Assembly (NCBI GenBank): GCA_946491665.1
Contig: CAMLYL010000008.1
Span: 1-61,332 of the forward strand
Direction: 5' to 3'
DNA length: 61,332 nucleotides
Source of the DNA: an uncultured Lachnospiraceae bacterium
GTDB lineage: Bacteria; Bacillota; Clostridia; Lachnospirales; Lachnospiraceae
The first letter of the stretch is position 1; each line of letters starts with the position of its first letter. Under the pieces are notes generated by a model. The model was not told the DNA's origin, ran no database searches, and saw only the letters and a program-made list of their open reading frames with translations. A program made the translations under genes and the position numbers. Below, in pieces: positions 27,598-36,422 of this stretch.

Positions 27598-27673
27598 CTG
27601 CTGTTGTGTCCGGCGGGACGGAAACTGCCGCATGTACGACCCGCCGCCGAATCCTGCAGTGGAGGATCCGGTT

Positions 27674-28033
27674 TTACAGTTCCGGATTTTCATCGTCTGA
27701 TTCCATCGCTCTCAGAAAAAATTCCGCTACGCGCAGCGCCTGCTGTACTTTCTGGGGGGAATAAGTATCACATATCCTGTCCAATGTCAGCTGAGCGGAG
27801 TCTGTGGAGGTATTGTCTCCGAATACCAGGTAATCCAGGGAAACCTGTCCCACCCGGGCAAGCTGAACGAGGACTTCCAGTTTGGGAATTCTCTTCCCGT
27901 CCTCAATCAGTGACAGATAAGACGGGGAAATGAAAAGCATGTCCGCCCAGTAAGACTGCGTCTTATTCTGTTTCAGGCGAAGCATCCGGATGCGTTCGCC
28001 GATTGCTGTTGCGTTTACTGTGTAATCCTTCAT
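27674..28033 (-). CDS. Xre-family transcriptional regulator
   Basis: A 119-residue protein with an N-terminal Cro/C1-type helix-turn-helix: IGERIRMLRLKQNKTQ, then FISPSYLSLIEDGKRIPKLE, then VLVQLARVGQVSLDYLVFG. The C-terminal part (QKVQQALRVAEFFLRAMES) is probably a dimerisation helix. The start at 28033 is preceded by GAGGG. It is transcribed away from the exopolysaccharide operon and is the obvious candidate for a local regulator of it, as similar small Xre proteins head such loci in other Clostridia. That regulatory link is inference. Confidence 0.85.
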   Translation of the reverse strand: MKDYTVNATAIGERIRMLRLKQNKTQSYWADMLFISPSYLSLIEDGKRIPKLEVLVQLARVGQVSLDYLVFGDNTSTDSAQLTLDRICDTYSPQKVQQALRVAEFFLRAMESDDENPEL

Positions 28034-28144
28034 AAATAACCCTCTTATTATTTTGTTTCTTCCATACCGCAATTAGGATATACAAATATATATGAAATAA
28101 TAGGTGGTTTTGAAGGAAAAAGATTACTAGTAGTAAAATAATAA

Positions 28145-28173
28145 TTGACTATAAGCAAAAACGGGTATAAAAT
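28145..28173 (+). promoter_or_regulatory. Distal promoter of the exopolysaccharide operon
   Basis: TTGACT (28145-28150), 17 bases, TAAAAT (28168-28173). It would give a leader of roughly 290 bases before the CapD-like gene. The surrounding 440-base gap between the Xre gene and this operon holds no credible gene. Confidence 0.6.
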
Positions 28174-28310
28174 AAAATTGTCTTTTCGCAGAATTATGAC
28201 AAAATATGACCGGATACAGGACAGAATCCACATGGGAAGAGCGCTTATATATGGTGATTTTGAATATATTTTTTGCTGAGATTTTTAATATCCTGATGCG
28301 AATTTCAGTA

Positions 28311-28339
28311 TTGCATTTAATGTCCTATATGAGTATAAT
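28311..28339 (+). promoter_or_regulatory. Proximal promoter of the exopolysaccharide operon
   Basis: TTGCAT (28311-28316), 17 bases, perfect TATAAT (28334-28339), about 135 bases before the CapD-like start codon at 28474. With the distal site, this suggests dual control. Confidence 0.65.
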
Positions 28340-28473
28340 AGATTTTGTCGAAAGAAAACAGCTTTCGGGTGCTGCAGAAAATTTTCAGAACCGGTGTCAG
28401 AAGCTGTTTCAGGGGAGAGTAATTCTATATTCTGCTCATGAAAAGAAATACGTTGGATGAGAGAGTAAGTGTT

Positions 28474-30441
28474 ATGAATTTAAAGAAGAAACGATTAGAA
28501 CATTGGCAGGTTGTTGCGATTTATCTGGTTGTATATGATGCAGTCGTAATTGCTGCTTCTTTTTTTGGGGCTTTATGGTTCCGGTTTGACTGCAGGTTCC
28601 AGATGATACCAAAGGAATATTTGTTCCCCTATTTGAAATTTCTGCCGATATATCTTGTTTTCTGTATCGTTGTATTCTGGTTTATGCGTCTGTACAAAAG
28701 CATCTGGAGGTTTGCCAGTTATTCGGAGCTGATCCGGGTGACAGCAGCAACAATAATTACATTTGCATTTCATCTGACAGGAATGAGCCTGCTGTTCGGG
28801 CGCATGCCCGTTTCTTATTATATGTTCGGCATCATGCTCCAGTTTGTACTTACACTGGCTGTCCGTTTCGCCTACCGTTTTGTCCTTCTGCTGCGGGGGC
28901 GAAGATCGGAGGAAGCGAAAAAGAATTATGCCAAGCGTGTGATGCTGATCGGGGCGGGCGCTGCAGGGCAGATGATCCTGAGAGATCTGAAGCACGCAAA
29001 AGAGACGGCGGAAGAGGTTTTTTGTATTATAGATGATAATCCCAACAAATGGGGGCGTTATGTGGACGGTATCCCCGTGGTGGGCGGCAGAGACGATATT
29101 ATGTCGGCTGTAACTCGCTATCGGATCGAAAAGATTTATGTGGCAATTCCCAGCGCGGCGCCGTCGGATATCGGAGATATTCTGAATATCTGCAAAGAAA
29201 CCGGCTGTGAACTGAAGAATCTTCCGGGCATGTATCAGCTGTACCGGGGAGATGTAACCGTCAGCGCCATGAAAGATGTTGAAGTTGAAGACCTGTTGGG
29301 CAGGGATCCCGTCAGTGTTGACATGGATGACATCTACAGAAATATAGAGGGAAAAACACTTCTGGTTACAGGAGGAGGCGGTTCTATCGGCTCGGAGCTG
29401 TGCCGTCAGATTGCCATGCATCATCCGGAAAGACTGATTATTTTTGATATTTATGAAAACAATGCCTATGATATTCAGATGGAGTTAAAGAAAAAGTATC
29501 CGGATCTGAAGCTGGAAGTGCTGATCGGATCTGTCCGTGATTCCAGGCGTCTGAAACAGATGTTTGAGACCTACAGACCGGAGATTGTATATCATGCGGC
29601 GGCGCATAAGCATGTGCCCCTGATGGAGGACAGCCCCGCCGAGGCTATTAAAAATAATGTGATCGGTACATATAAGACAGCATATGCGGCCATGATGAAC
29701 GGCTGCCGGCGCTTTGTCCTGATCAGCACGGATAAGGCGGTGAATCCCACCAATATCATGGGCGCCAGCAAGCGTATGTGCGAGATGGTGATACAGACCT
29801 TTGACCGCATGATCAAAGCGGGGACGCCGGAGAAGCTGCCCACTCTTTTCGAACATGCGGATACCTGGGAAAACCCCATGAACTTTGAAAAGAACCGTCC
29901 CGAAAAGATTGAGACCCAGTATGTGGCGGTTCGTTTCGGCAATGTGCTGGGGAGCAACGGTTCTGTGATTCCTTTGTTTAAGAAGCAGATCGCCGCCGGA
30001 GGACCGGTGACTGTGACGCATCCTGATATTATCCGGTATTTTATGACGATTCCGGAAGCTGTATGTCTGGTACTGCAGGCGGGAAATTATGCCCGGGGCG
30101 GCGAGATCTTTGTCCTGGATATGGGCGAGCCGGTGAAGATTGATACGCTGGCCCGCAATCTGATCAAATTGTCCGGACACCAGCCGGATGTGGATATCAA
30201 GGTTGAATATGTGGGACTCCGTCCCGGCGAGAAGCTTTTTGAAGAAAAGCTGATGGCAGAGGAGGGGCTGAAAACCACGCCGAATCATCTGATTCATATC
30301 GGCTGCCCGATACCTTTTGATACCGAAGAGTTCCTGCGAAATCTGCAGAAACTGATGAAGGTGTGTTATGAAAATCAGAACGTTACGGAACTTGCGGAAC
30401 AGATCGTGACAACCTATCATCCTCAGAAAGAAAATTCCTGA
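28474..30441 (+). CDS. CapD/EpsC-like membrane nucleotide-sugar 4,6-dehydratase
   Basis: A 655-residue protein in three parts: four N-terminal transmembrane helices (to about residue 130), a CoA-binding-like Rossmann domain with LIGAGAAGQMILRDL, and a C-terminal SDR domain with TGGGGSIGSELCRQI. The catalytic region is STDKAVNPTNIMGASKR, where Met replaces the usual SDR Tyr, as in PglF/WbpM/CapD. Such enzymes convert UDP-GlcNAc to a UDP-4-keto-6-deoxy sugar, the precursor of N-acetyl-6-deoxyhexosamines. ATG 28474 follows GAGAGAG; an in-frame ATG at 28438 lacks a site. First gene of the operon. Confidence 0.9.
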   Translation: MNLKKKRLEHWQVVAIYLVVYDAVVIAASFFGALWFRFDCRFQMIPKEYLFPYLKFLPIYLVFCIVVFWFMRLYKSIWRFASYSELIRVTAATIITFAFHLTGMSLLFGRMPVSYYMFGIMLQFVLTLAVRFAYRFVLLLRGRRSEEAKKNYAKRVMLIGAGAAGQMILRDLKHAKETAEEVFCIIDDNPNKWGRYVDGIPVVGGRDDIMSAVTRYRIEKIYVAIPSAAPSDIGDILNICKETGCELKNLPGMYQLYRGDVTVSAMKDVEVEDLLGRDPVSVDMDDIYRNIEGKTLLVTGGGGSIGSELCRQIAMHHPERLIIFDIYENNAYDIQMELKKKYPDLKLEVLIGSVRDSRRLKQMFETYRPEIVYHAAAHKHVPLMEDSPAEAIKNNVIGTYKTAYAAMMNGCRRFVLISTDKAVNPTNIMGASKRMCEMVIQTFDRMIKAGTPEKLPTLFEHADTWENPMNFEKNRPEKIETQYVAVRFGNVLGSNGSVIPLFKKQIAAGGPVTVTHPDIIRYFMTIPEAVCLVLQAGNYARGGEIFVLDMGEPVKIDTLARNLIKLSGHQPDVDIKVEYVGLRPGEKLFEEKLMAEEGLKTTPNHLIHIGCPIPFDTEEFLRNLQKLMKVCYENQNVTELAEQIVTTYHPQKENS

Positions 30442-30479
30442 GAGATGGAAGGCTAGGAACTTACAGGGAGATAGCAAAA

Positions 30480-31229
30480 ATGTCTGGTGGATACTGGGAT
30501 ATTCATAATCATATACTGCCGGGAATAGATGACGGATCCTCCTGTATGGAGGAGACATGCAGTCTTTTGCGTGAAGAGTATAAACAGGGAGTTCGTCATA
30601 TCATATTTACGCCGCATCACCGGCCGAAGATGTTCCGGGTCAGCGTGGATGACCGGGAGAAAGTGTGGATGGAGACACTTTCGGAATTGCAGGGAAAATT
30701 TCCTGACATGCAGTTTTTTCTGGGGTGTGAGTTCTTTGTGCATGAAAATATGGCAGAAGAACTTCGGGATGCGCGCTGCCGGATGGCGGGGACTGATGTG
30801 GTTCTGGCAGAATTTTCCTCTGCCAGCCATTTTGCAGAGATGAAGCTTCGCATTGAGGAGATCGTTCATCTGGGCTTCCGTCCTGTAATTGCGCATGCGG
30901 AACGCTGCCGGTGTCTTCATCAGGAAGAACAGCGGCTGGAAGTACTTCGGGAAATGGGAACTCTGGTGCAGCTGAATGCGGGGAGCATTCTGGGAAGAGA
31001 GGGACCGCAGCTGAAACGGTTTTGTATCCGGGCGCTGGAAAAAGGACTTGCGGATATGATTGCCAGTGATGCGCACAGCATAGACGGCAGACCGGTGGAA
31101 CTGGCGGCCTGTATGAAAAAGATGCAGAGAAAGTTCGGGAAAGAAAAGGCAGACCGCTGGTTTGGAGGAGTTCAGAAGACACTCTTTGCAGATTTGCGAG
31201 AAGACAGGAGAACGTTATGGAACAGTTGA
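30480..31229 (+). CDS. CpsB/YwqE-type tyrosine-protein phosphatase (PHP family)
   Basis: A 249-residue manganese-dependent phosphatase of the PHP fold that dephosphorylates the BY-kinase encoded next. Metal-binding motifs are DIHNHILPGIDDG, FTPHHRP, the Glu in LGCEFF, RPVIAHAERC and SDAHSIDGRP, spread in the order known for CpsB/Wzb of Gram-positives. GGGAG precedes ATG 30480. Its last 13 bases overlap the start of the kinase gene, indicating translational coupling. Confidence 0.92.
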   Translation: MSGGYWDIHNHILPGIDDGSSCMEETCSLLREEYKQGVRHIIFTPHHRPKMFRVSVDDREKVWMETLSELQGKFPDMQFFLGCEFFVHENMAEELRDARCRMAGTDVVLAEFSSASHFAEMKLRIEEIVHLGFRPVIAHAERCRCLHQEEQRLEVLREMGTLVQLNAGSILGREGPQLKRFCIRALEKGLADMIASDAHSIDGRPVELAACMKKMQRKFGKEKADRWFGGVQKTLFADLREDRRTLWNS

Positions 31230-31945
31230 AATTGACGGAAGATCATGAAATGTCTCCGATCATGAAGGATATTTTCAGAAGACTGAGGACCAACATTGAA
31301 TTCACCGGCATGGAGAACCGGGTCATCTGTATTACAAGCTGCGGGGAAAATGACGGAAAGAGTACTATCAGCTTCCGTCTTGCGCAGATTTTTGCGGAGG
31401 ATGAAAGAAATGTACTGCTGATTGACGCAGATATGCGCAACAGCGTCCTTTACAGAGAAAAGGGCTTTGAGAAAGATCTGAACGGTTTGAGCAGTGTTCT
31501 TTCCGGCAGAGAGAAGCTTGCGGATGTGATTTATAAAACAAACTTTCCGAGATTATATCTGATGCCGACAGGCGTATTTCCGGTTAATCCCACGGAACTC
31601 CTGAATAAGGAGCGGTTCCGGAAGATGATTGCGGCAGTGAGAAAGTCATTCGATTATGTAATTATCGATACTCCGCCTCTGGGGCCGGTGATTGATGCAG
31701 CCGTGGTGGCCAGGGAGGTGGACGGATCAATTCTTGTCATTTCTTCCAACAGGGTAAGCCGGAGAGCGGCGGTCTCCATCAGAGATCAGCTGGTACAGGC
31801 CAATCGAAATCTGCTGGGTGTTGTGCTGAACCGTGTGGAACGCACTGCAAAAGGTTATGGTTATGGCTACGGCTATGGTTACGGCTACGGTTACGGAGAA
31901 AGCGCCGGGAATTCCGGCAGCCATGAAGAAAGGGGAGAAAAGTAA
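31217..31945 (+). CDS. CpsD-type tyrosine-protein kinase with Tyr-Gly tail
   Basis: A 242-residue cytoplasmic BY-kinase. Walker A is SCGENDGKSTI, Walker A' is VLLIDADMRNSV, and Walker B is YVIIDTPPLGPVIDAA. The C-terminal tail is seven strict Tyr-Gly units (31853-31897) before ES, the autophosphorylated cluster that controls polymer length. The Gram-positive split form needs the membrane protein encoded next (CpsC) as activator. It starts inside the CpsB gene and ends 7 bases before CpsC. Confidence 0.95.
   Translation: MEQLKLTEDHEMSPIMKDIFRRLRTNIEFTGMENRVICITSCGENDGKSTISFRLAQIFAEDERNVLLIDADMRNSVLYREKGFEKDLNGLSSVLSGREKLADVIYKTNFPRLYLMPTGVFPVNPTELLNKERFRKMIAAVRKSFDYVIIDTPPLGPVIDAAVVAREVDGSILVISSNRVSRRAAVSIRDQLVQANRNLLGVVLNRVERTAKGYGYGYGYGYGYGYGESAGNSGSHEERGEK
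31853..31897 (+). repeat. Tyr-Gly coding repeat in the kinase tail
   Basis: Seven consecutive GGN-TAY units encode GYGYGYGYGYGYGYG. The codons alternate TAT/TAC and GGT/GGC, so the DNA is a 6-base tandem repeat that could gain or lose units by slippage, changing the number of phosphorylatable tyrosines. Confidence 0.85.
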
Positions 31946-31952
31946 GAGATCT

Positions 31953-32672
31953 ATGAGCAAGGTGCAGAATGAAGAAATGGAGATTGATCTGCTGGAAATA
32001 CTGAAAGTTCTGTTCCGGAAATGGAAGCTTCTTATACTGGGACTTGTGGCTGGAGGCATTCTGGCAGGCGGGTATACCTGGCTTCAGCCGGCAGTCTATC
32101 AGTCTAATGTTCAGTTTTATATACTTCCCCAGAGCGGCAGTGATACGATTTCCAGCTCAGACACGCAGGTAGGAACCGCACTCAGCTCTGATTTTGTGGA
32201 AATTGCGAAAAGCAGAACTGTGATCGACGCCGCCATCGATGCGGTAAAAGAAGAGACCGGCGTAACACTGACAAGAGAAGCGGTCCGGGAAATGACTACG
32301 ATATCTGTAAAGACGGATACCCGTATTCTGGATATTGTGGTGCAGAATGAAAGTGCGGAGCTGGCTTATCTGGTGACTGACGCGCTCGGCGACGCAACTG
32401 CAGAGCAGATCGGGAAGATTATGCAGACCAGCCCGCCGACTCCTTTTGAGGAGGCTGAGGAGGAAAGCACGCCCATTGATAATAACATGACGCGGAATAC
32501 GGGTGTCGGGGCCCTGGCAGGGCTGATCATTGCGGCGCTGATTGTGATCATTCCCTATCTGGCGAATGATAAGATCCGCACCGCAGAGGATGTGGAAAAG
32601 TATCTGGAGATCGGAGTCCTGGGGATGATCCCGGAGCAGAAAACCGGGAAGACCAGAAAGAGGAAGTTCTGA
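31953..32672 (+). CDS. CpsC/Wzz-type chain-length and kinase-activator protein
   Basis: A 239-residue membrane protein with two transmembrane helices, LLILGLVAGGILAGGY near residue 25 and GVGALAGLIIAALIVIIPYL near residue 190, flanking an extracellular domain (VYQSNVQFYILPQS onwards). The juxtamembrane Pro-rich segment TSPPTPFEEAEEEST before the second helix is typical of Wzz/CpsC. The short cytoplasmic end would activate the CpsD kinase. ATG 31953 lies 7 bases after the kinase stop. Confidence 0.9.
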   Translation: MSKVQNEEMEIDLLEILKVLFRKWKLLILGLVAGGILAGGYTWLQPAVYQSNVQFYILPQSGSDTISSSDTQVGTALSSDFVEIAKSRTVIDAAIDAVKEETGVTLTREAVREMTTISVKTDTRILDIVVQNESAELAYLVTDALGDATAEQIGKIMQTSPPTPFEEAEEESTPIDNNMTRNTGVGALAGLIIAALIVIIPYLANDKIRTAEDVEKYLEIGVLGMIPEQKTGKTRKRKF

Positions 32673-32936
32673 TGGCAGGCGTCCTGCCGGAATGCAGAAT
32701 TTGAGTACAAATTTCAGTACAGTGCAAATCGTCGCACAGCCGCGTTTGCATTTACTGAATGAGATAAGGGAAGGATAGTATTCTGCCTGAGTAAAGGCAG
32801 AATGGCGAAGCCTGCCCTTTTTTGTTTCTGCTGTACGGGGAAGGGGAAAATGATGCTGTCACAGAATGTTTTCCTGTATTGCGGAGCATTCTGCTGACCG
32901 TCAGAGCAGCGGCAGGAAACGTAACGGGAGATATTT
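32673..32936 (+). promoter_or_regulatory. Attenuator-like leader before loaP
   Basis: The 264-base gap holds two hairpins that cannot form together. ATTCTGCCT (32780-32788) pairs perfectly with AGGCAGAAT (32795-32803). The GGCAG inside that second arm (32796-32800) can instead pair with CTGCC (32812-32816), followed by six T residues (32818-32823), a terminator. The first hairpin would act as antiterminator. The next gene encodes a LoaP-type antitermination factor, whose family acts on leader hairpins in long operons. Upstream, 32673-32779 shows no clear promoter. Confidence 0.6.
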
Positions 32937-33446
32937 ATGTGGTATGTGATACAGGTGCGTACCGGATCGGAGGAGAATATACGCCTGCAGTGCGAGGCGA
33001 ATATTTCACAGAATGTGATGGAACGCTGTTTTATTCCTTATTATGAAGAGCGCAGACGGATCCGCGGAGAATGGATGACTTTAAAGAAAATCCTGTTTCC
33101 GGGATACGTCTTTTTGATTACAGAAGAAATCGACGAGCTGTTTTATCAGCTGAAAAAAGTGATCGGACTGACCCGGCTGCTTGGCGCCGGAGATGAGATC
33201 ATTCCTCTGACGGAGAGGGAGAGGGATTTTCTTCTGCGGTTCGGCGGAGAGAATCAAATCGTGGAAATGTCCGAGGGCATTATCGAACAGTCACGTATAA
33301 GAATCCTGTCAGGGCCTCTTATGGGCATGGAAGGACAGATCCGGAAGATTGACCGGCATAAGCGGAAGGCATGGCTGGAGGTGGAGATGTTCGGGAGAGT
33401 TCAGAGAGTGGAAGTGGGGCTGGAAGTGGCTATGAAGACGGTGTAA
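32937..33446 (+). CDS. loaP: NusG-like transcription antiterminator LoaP
   Basis: A 169-residue NusG paralogue: the NGN domain begins MWYVIQVRTGSEENIRLQCE and continues KILFPGYVFLITEEIDE, and a C-terminal KOW domain reads RIRILSGPLMGMEGQIRKID. Unlike housekeeping NusG it is encoded inside a polysaccharide operon, as LoaP proteins are in Firmicutes; LoaP prevents premature termination in long biosynthetic operons by acting with an RNA hairpin. GGGAG precedes ATG 32937. The long gene row downstream, about 25 kb, is its likely target. Confidence 0.9.
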   Translation: MWYVIQVRTGSEENIRLQCEANISQNVMERCFIPYYEERRRIRGEWMTLKKILFPGYVFLITEEIDELFYQLKKVIGLTRLLGAGDEIIPLTERERDFLLRFGGENQIVEMSEGIIEQSRIRILSGPLMGMEGQIRKIDRHKRKAWLEVEMFGRVQRVEVGLEVAMKTV

Positions 33447-33474
33447 GAATATTAAGATCAGGGAGAGTCAGCTT

Positions 33475-36411
33475 ATGTCTGTAAATAAAAAGAAAGTTAT
33501 AGGAATTACAGCAGCGGCGCTGGGGATTACTTTTGCAGGAATGAGTATTCTTGCAAAAAAGAAAAAAAGAGATTCCGTATATGATAACGACCCGGAACAG
33601 AAGAATCCATTATATGGAAAAAAAGTAGCTTTTATTGCAGATGATAATGATCCGGAAAATGCCGATGGAGTCAGAGGACATCTGGAGGTCATCGGAGATT
33701 CCGGCTGTAAATCGGATTTTTATAGTAAATATATCAAACGTTCTGTCGATATTCTGTTGTCTTTTGGAGGTCTGGTAGCGTTATCTCCTGTTTATGCAGG
33801 AATTGCACTGGCTATAAAGATTGATGATCCCGGACCGGTATTATTTACCCAGAAGCGGACAGGTCAGAATAAGGAATATTTCAAATTACATAAATTCAGG
33901 ACCATGAAAATGAGCACACCGCATGATGTTCCGACACATATGCTGGATCATCCGGAACAGTATATTACCAGAGTGGGGAAATTTTTAAGAAAGCATTCTC
34001 TGGATGAACTTCCTCAGATCTGGGATATTTTTCTGGGGAATATGTCTGTTATAGGACCGCGTCCGGGACTCTGGAATCAGGACGTTCTGACTGCTGAGCG
34101 TGATAAGTACGGAGCAAACGATGTAAAACCCGGACTGACCGGTTGGGCTCAGATTAATGGGAGAGATGAACTGGAGATATCTGATAAAGCGAAGCTGGAT
34201 GGAGAGTACGTGTCAAAGATGGGGCCTGCCATGGATCTCAGGTGTTTTCTGGGAAGTCTGCATGTGTTTGGGAAAGATGATTCAGTAGTTGAGGGCGGTA
34301 CTGGAGAGATGAAAAAATCCGGCCGCCATTACACAGATGGAAAGAGCAGGGAAGAGCTGATTGGAAATATTGGATTTGGAGAAGCGGTTCAGGTGGATCG
34401 GGATGCCTATAAGAAAGTTCTGATTACCGGAGCCGGTTCTTATATTGGAGAATCCTTTCAAACGTATGCAGCAGAGCACTATCCGGATAATTTTTCTATT
34501 ACAACACTGGATATGCTGGATCCGGCATGGAAAAATACTGATTTCTCAAGTTATGATGTCGTGTATCATGTGGCAGGGATTGCTCATGCGGATGTGGGAA
34601 AGGTATCTGAGGAAACAAAAGAAAAATATTATGAAGTAAATACGGATCTGGCCATTGAAGTGGCAGAAAAGGCAAGACGGGAAGGCGTAAAAGAATTTAT
34701 CTTTATGTCTTCCATGATTGTATATGGAGATTCTGCGCCTTATGGCAAACGGAAAGTGATTGATGAGAATACGATTCCGGAACCCGCCAATTTCTATGGA
34801 GATTCCAAGCTGCAGGCGGATGTGGCGGTCAGGGATCTGGCAGATGATAATTTTAAAGTAATTGTTCTGCGGCCGCCGATGATTTACGGCAAAGGAAGCA
34901 AGGGAAATTATCCGTTATTATCGAAACTGGCAAAAAAGCTTCCAGTATTTCCGGATGTGGATAATGAACGGAGCATGCTGTATATCGAAAATCTGTGTGA
35001 GTTTTTGTGTCAGATTATGTTGGCAGAGATAACGCAGAATGCAACGGTTCTGATGCCGCAGAATCGGGAGTGGACAAAAACTTCTGAAATGATAGAAGAG
35101 ATTGCCAAAGTATATGGAAAGAGACCTGTTAAATCAAGTATTTTTAATCCGGTTATTGCACTTTCCAGTAAGATGTCCGGAAAGCCTGGAAGATTGGTGA
35201 ATAAGGCTTTTGGGAATATGACATATGCTGTTGACGTATCAAAATACAAAGGAATTAATTATCAAAAGCTGAATTTAAAATCCGGTATTGAGCGAACAGA
35301 GACAGGGATGGGAAATCATTCTAAAAAAAGAGTTCTATTTTTGGTGAATCATGATGTTGTTATTTACAATTTTCGCCTGGAATTAGTGGAGAAACTTCTG
35401 AAAGAGGGATATGAGGTACATATTTCATCTCCGTATGGAGAAAGAATTGAAGATTTAAAAGTATTGGGCGCAATTTATCACGAAATTGAAATTGACCGTC
35501 ATGGTATGAATCCTGTAACAGAACTAAAGCTTGTCAGGACTTATCAACAATTAATCGAAGCCGTAAAACCGGATGTTATTTTAGGATATACCATTAAACC
35601 CAATATTTATGGAGCTATGGCAGCTCAGAAATATACGATGCCATTTATAGCTAATATTACGGGTTTGGGGACGGCTGTTGAAACAGAAGGGATTAAGCAG
35701 AAGATTTTTATTCTTTTGTATAAAATTGCATTTCGAAATGTTCAGACAGTCTTTTTCCAGAATGAAGAAAACAGGAAGTTTTTCGCGGATCATAACATAG
35801 CAGCAGGAAAGCACAGTTTACTTCCCGGATCCGGGGTGAATTTAGAGCGTTTTGCTGTGACGGAATATCCGGATGATCAAATTGTAAAATTTTTATTTAT
35901 ATCCCGCATTATGAAAGAAAAGGGTATTGATCAGTATCTGGAAGCTGCGAAAGAAATAAGGAAGAGATATTCGAATACGGAATTCCACATTTGTGGTTTC
36001 TGTGAAGAAGAGTATGAGGGAAAATTGGATGAATATGTAAAAAGAGGAATAGTTCTTTATCACGGAATGATTCGCGATGTAGCCGGATTTCTTAAAAATA
36101 TTCATTGTGTTATTCATCCGTCATACTATCCCGAAGGTATTTCTAATGTGCTGCTTGAGGCATGTGCCAGCGGAAGACCGATTATTACGACGGACAGGAG
36201 TGGATGCAGGGAAGTCGTGGATGATGGGGTAAATGGATATATGATTCCGCAAAAGAATAGCAAAGAGCTTGTTGCTGCAATAGAGAAATTTTTAAAACTG
36301 AATTATATAGAAAAACGGCAAATGGGATTAAATGCCCGGGACAAAGTGGAAAAACAATTTGACAGGCAGATTGTTGTAAGAGCTTATATGGAAAAGATAA
36401 GCAGTATATAG
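33475..36411 (+). CDS. Three-part fusion: phosphoglycosyl transferase, NAD-dependent epimerase, GT4 glycosyltransferase
   Basis: A single 978-residue protein. Residues about 80-270 are a monotopic phosphoglycosyl transferase: re-entrant helix VDILLSFGGLVALSPVYAGI, basic FKLHKFRTMKM, catalytic Asp-Glu in HSLDELPQIWD and GNMSVIGPRPG. Residues about 311-605 are an SDR epimerase/reductase (VLITGAGSYIGESF, YHVAGIAHADV, NFYGDSKLQAD). From Met612 a GT4 enzyme follows (RVLFLVNHDVVIYNFRLEL, ISRIMKEKGIDQYLEA, SYYPEGISNVLLEACASGRP). The protein could make, load and extend the first sugars on undecaprenyl phosphate. The frame is unbroken. An N-terminal hydrophobic segment (residues 8-26) precedes the catalytic part. 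Confidence 0.9.
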   Translation: MSVNKKKVIGITAAALGITFAGMSILAKKKKRDSVYDNDPEQKNPLYGKKVAFIADDNDPENADGVRGHLEVIGDSGCKSDFYSKYIKRSVDILLSFGGLVALSPVYAGIALAIKIDDPGPVLFTQKRTGQNKEYFKLHKFRTMKMSTPHDVPTHMLDHPEQYITRVGKFLRKHSLDELPQIWDIFLGNMSVIGPRPGLWNQDVLTAERDKYGANDVKPGLTGWAQINGRDELEISDKAKLDGEYVSKMGPAMDLRCFLGSLHVFGKDDSVVEGGTGEMKKSGRHYTDGKSREELIGNIGFGEAVQVDRDAYKKVLITGAGSYIGESFQTYAAEHYPDNFSITTLDMLDPAWKNTDFSSYDVVYHVAGIAHADVGKVSEETKEKYYEVNTDLAIEVAEKARREGVKEFIFMSSMIVYGDSAPYGKRKVIDENTIPEPANFYGDSKLQADVAVRDLADDNFKVIVLRPPMIYGKGSKGNYPLLSKLAKKLPVFPDVDNERSMLYIENLCEFLCQIMLAEITQNATVLMPQNREWTKTSEMIEEIAKVYGKRPVKSSIFNPVIALSSKMSGKPGRLVNKAFGNMTYAVDVSKYKGINYQKLNLKSGIERTETGMGNHSKKRVLFLVNHDVVIYNFRLELVEKLLKEGYEVHISSPYGERIEDLKVLGAIYHEIEIDRHGMNPVTELKLVRTYQQLIEAVKPDVILGYTIKPNIYGAMAAQKYTMPFIANITGLGTAVETEGIKQKIFILLYKIAFRNVQTVFFQNEENRKFFADHNIAAGKHSLLPGSGVNLERFAVTEYPDDQIVKFLFISRIMKEKGIDQYLEAAKEIRKRYSNTEFHICGFCEEEYEGKLDEYVKRGIVLYHGMIRDVAGFLKNIHCVIHPSYYPEGISNVLLEACASGRPIITTDRSGCREVVDDGVNGYMIPQKNSKELVAAIEKFLKLNYIEKRQMGLNARDKVEKQFDRQIVVRAYMEKISSI

Positions 36412-36422
36412 GAAAAAGAGAC

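Noticed and set aside
28206..28460. An 84-codon frame in the leader of the EPS operon
   Set aside because: No ribosome binding site, it overlaps the proximal promoter and the next gene, and its protein has no recognisable pattern.
32822..33046. A 74-codon frame overlapping the loaP start
   Set aside because: It begins at the attenuator T run and runs out of frame into loaP, whose NusG motifs are clear.
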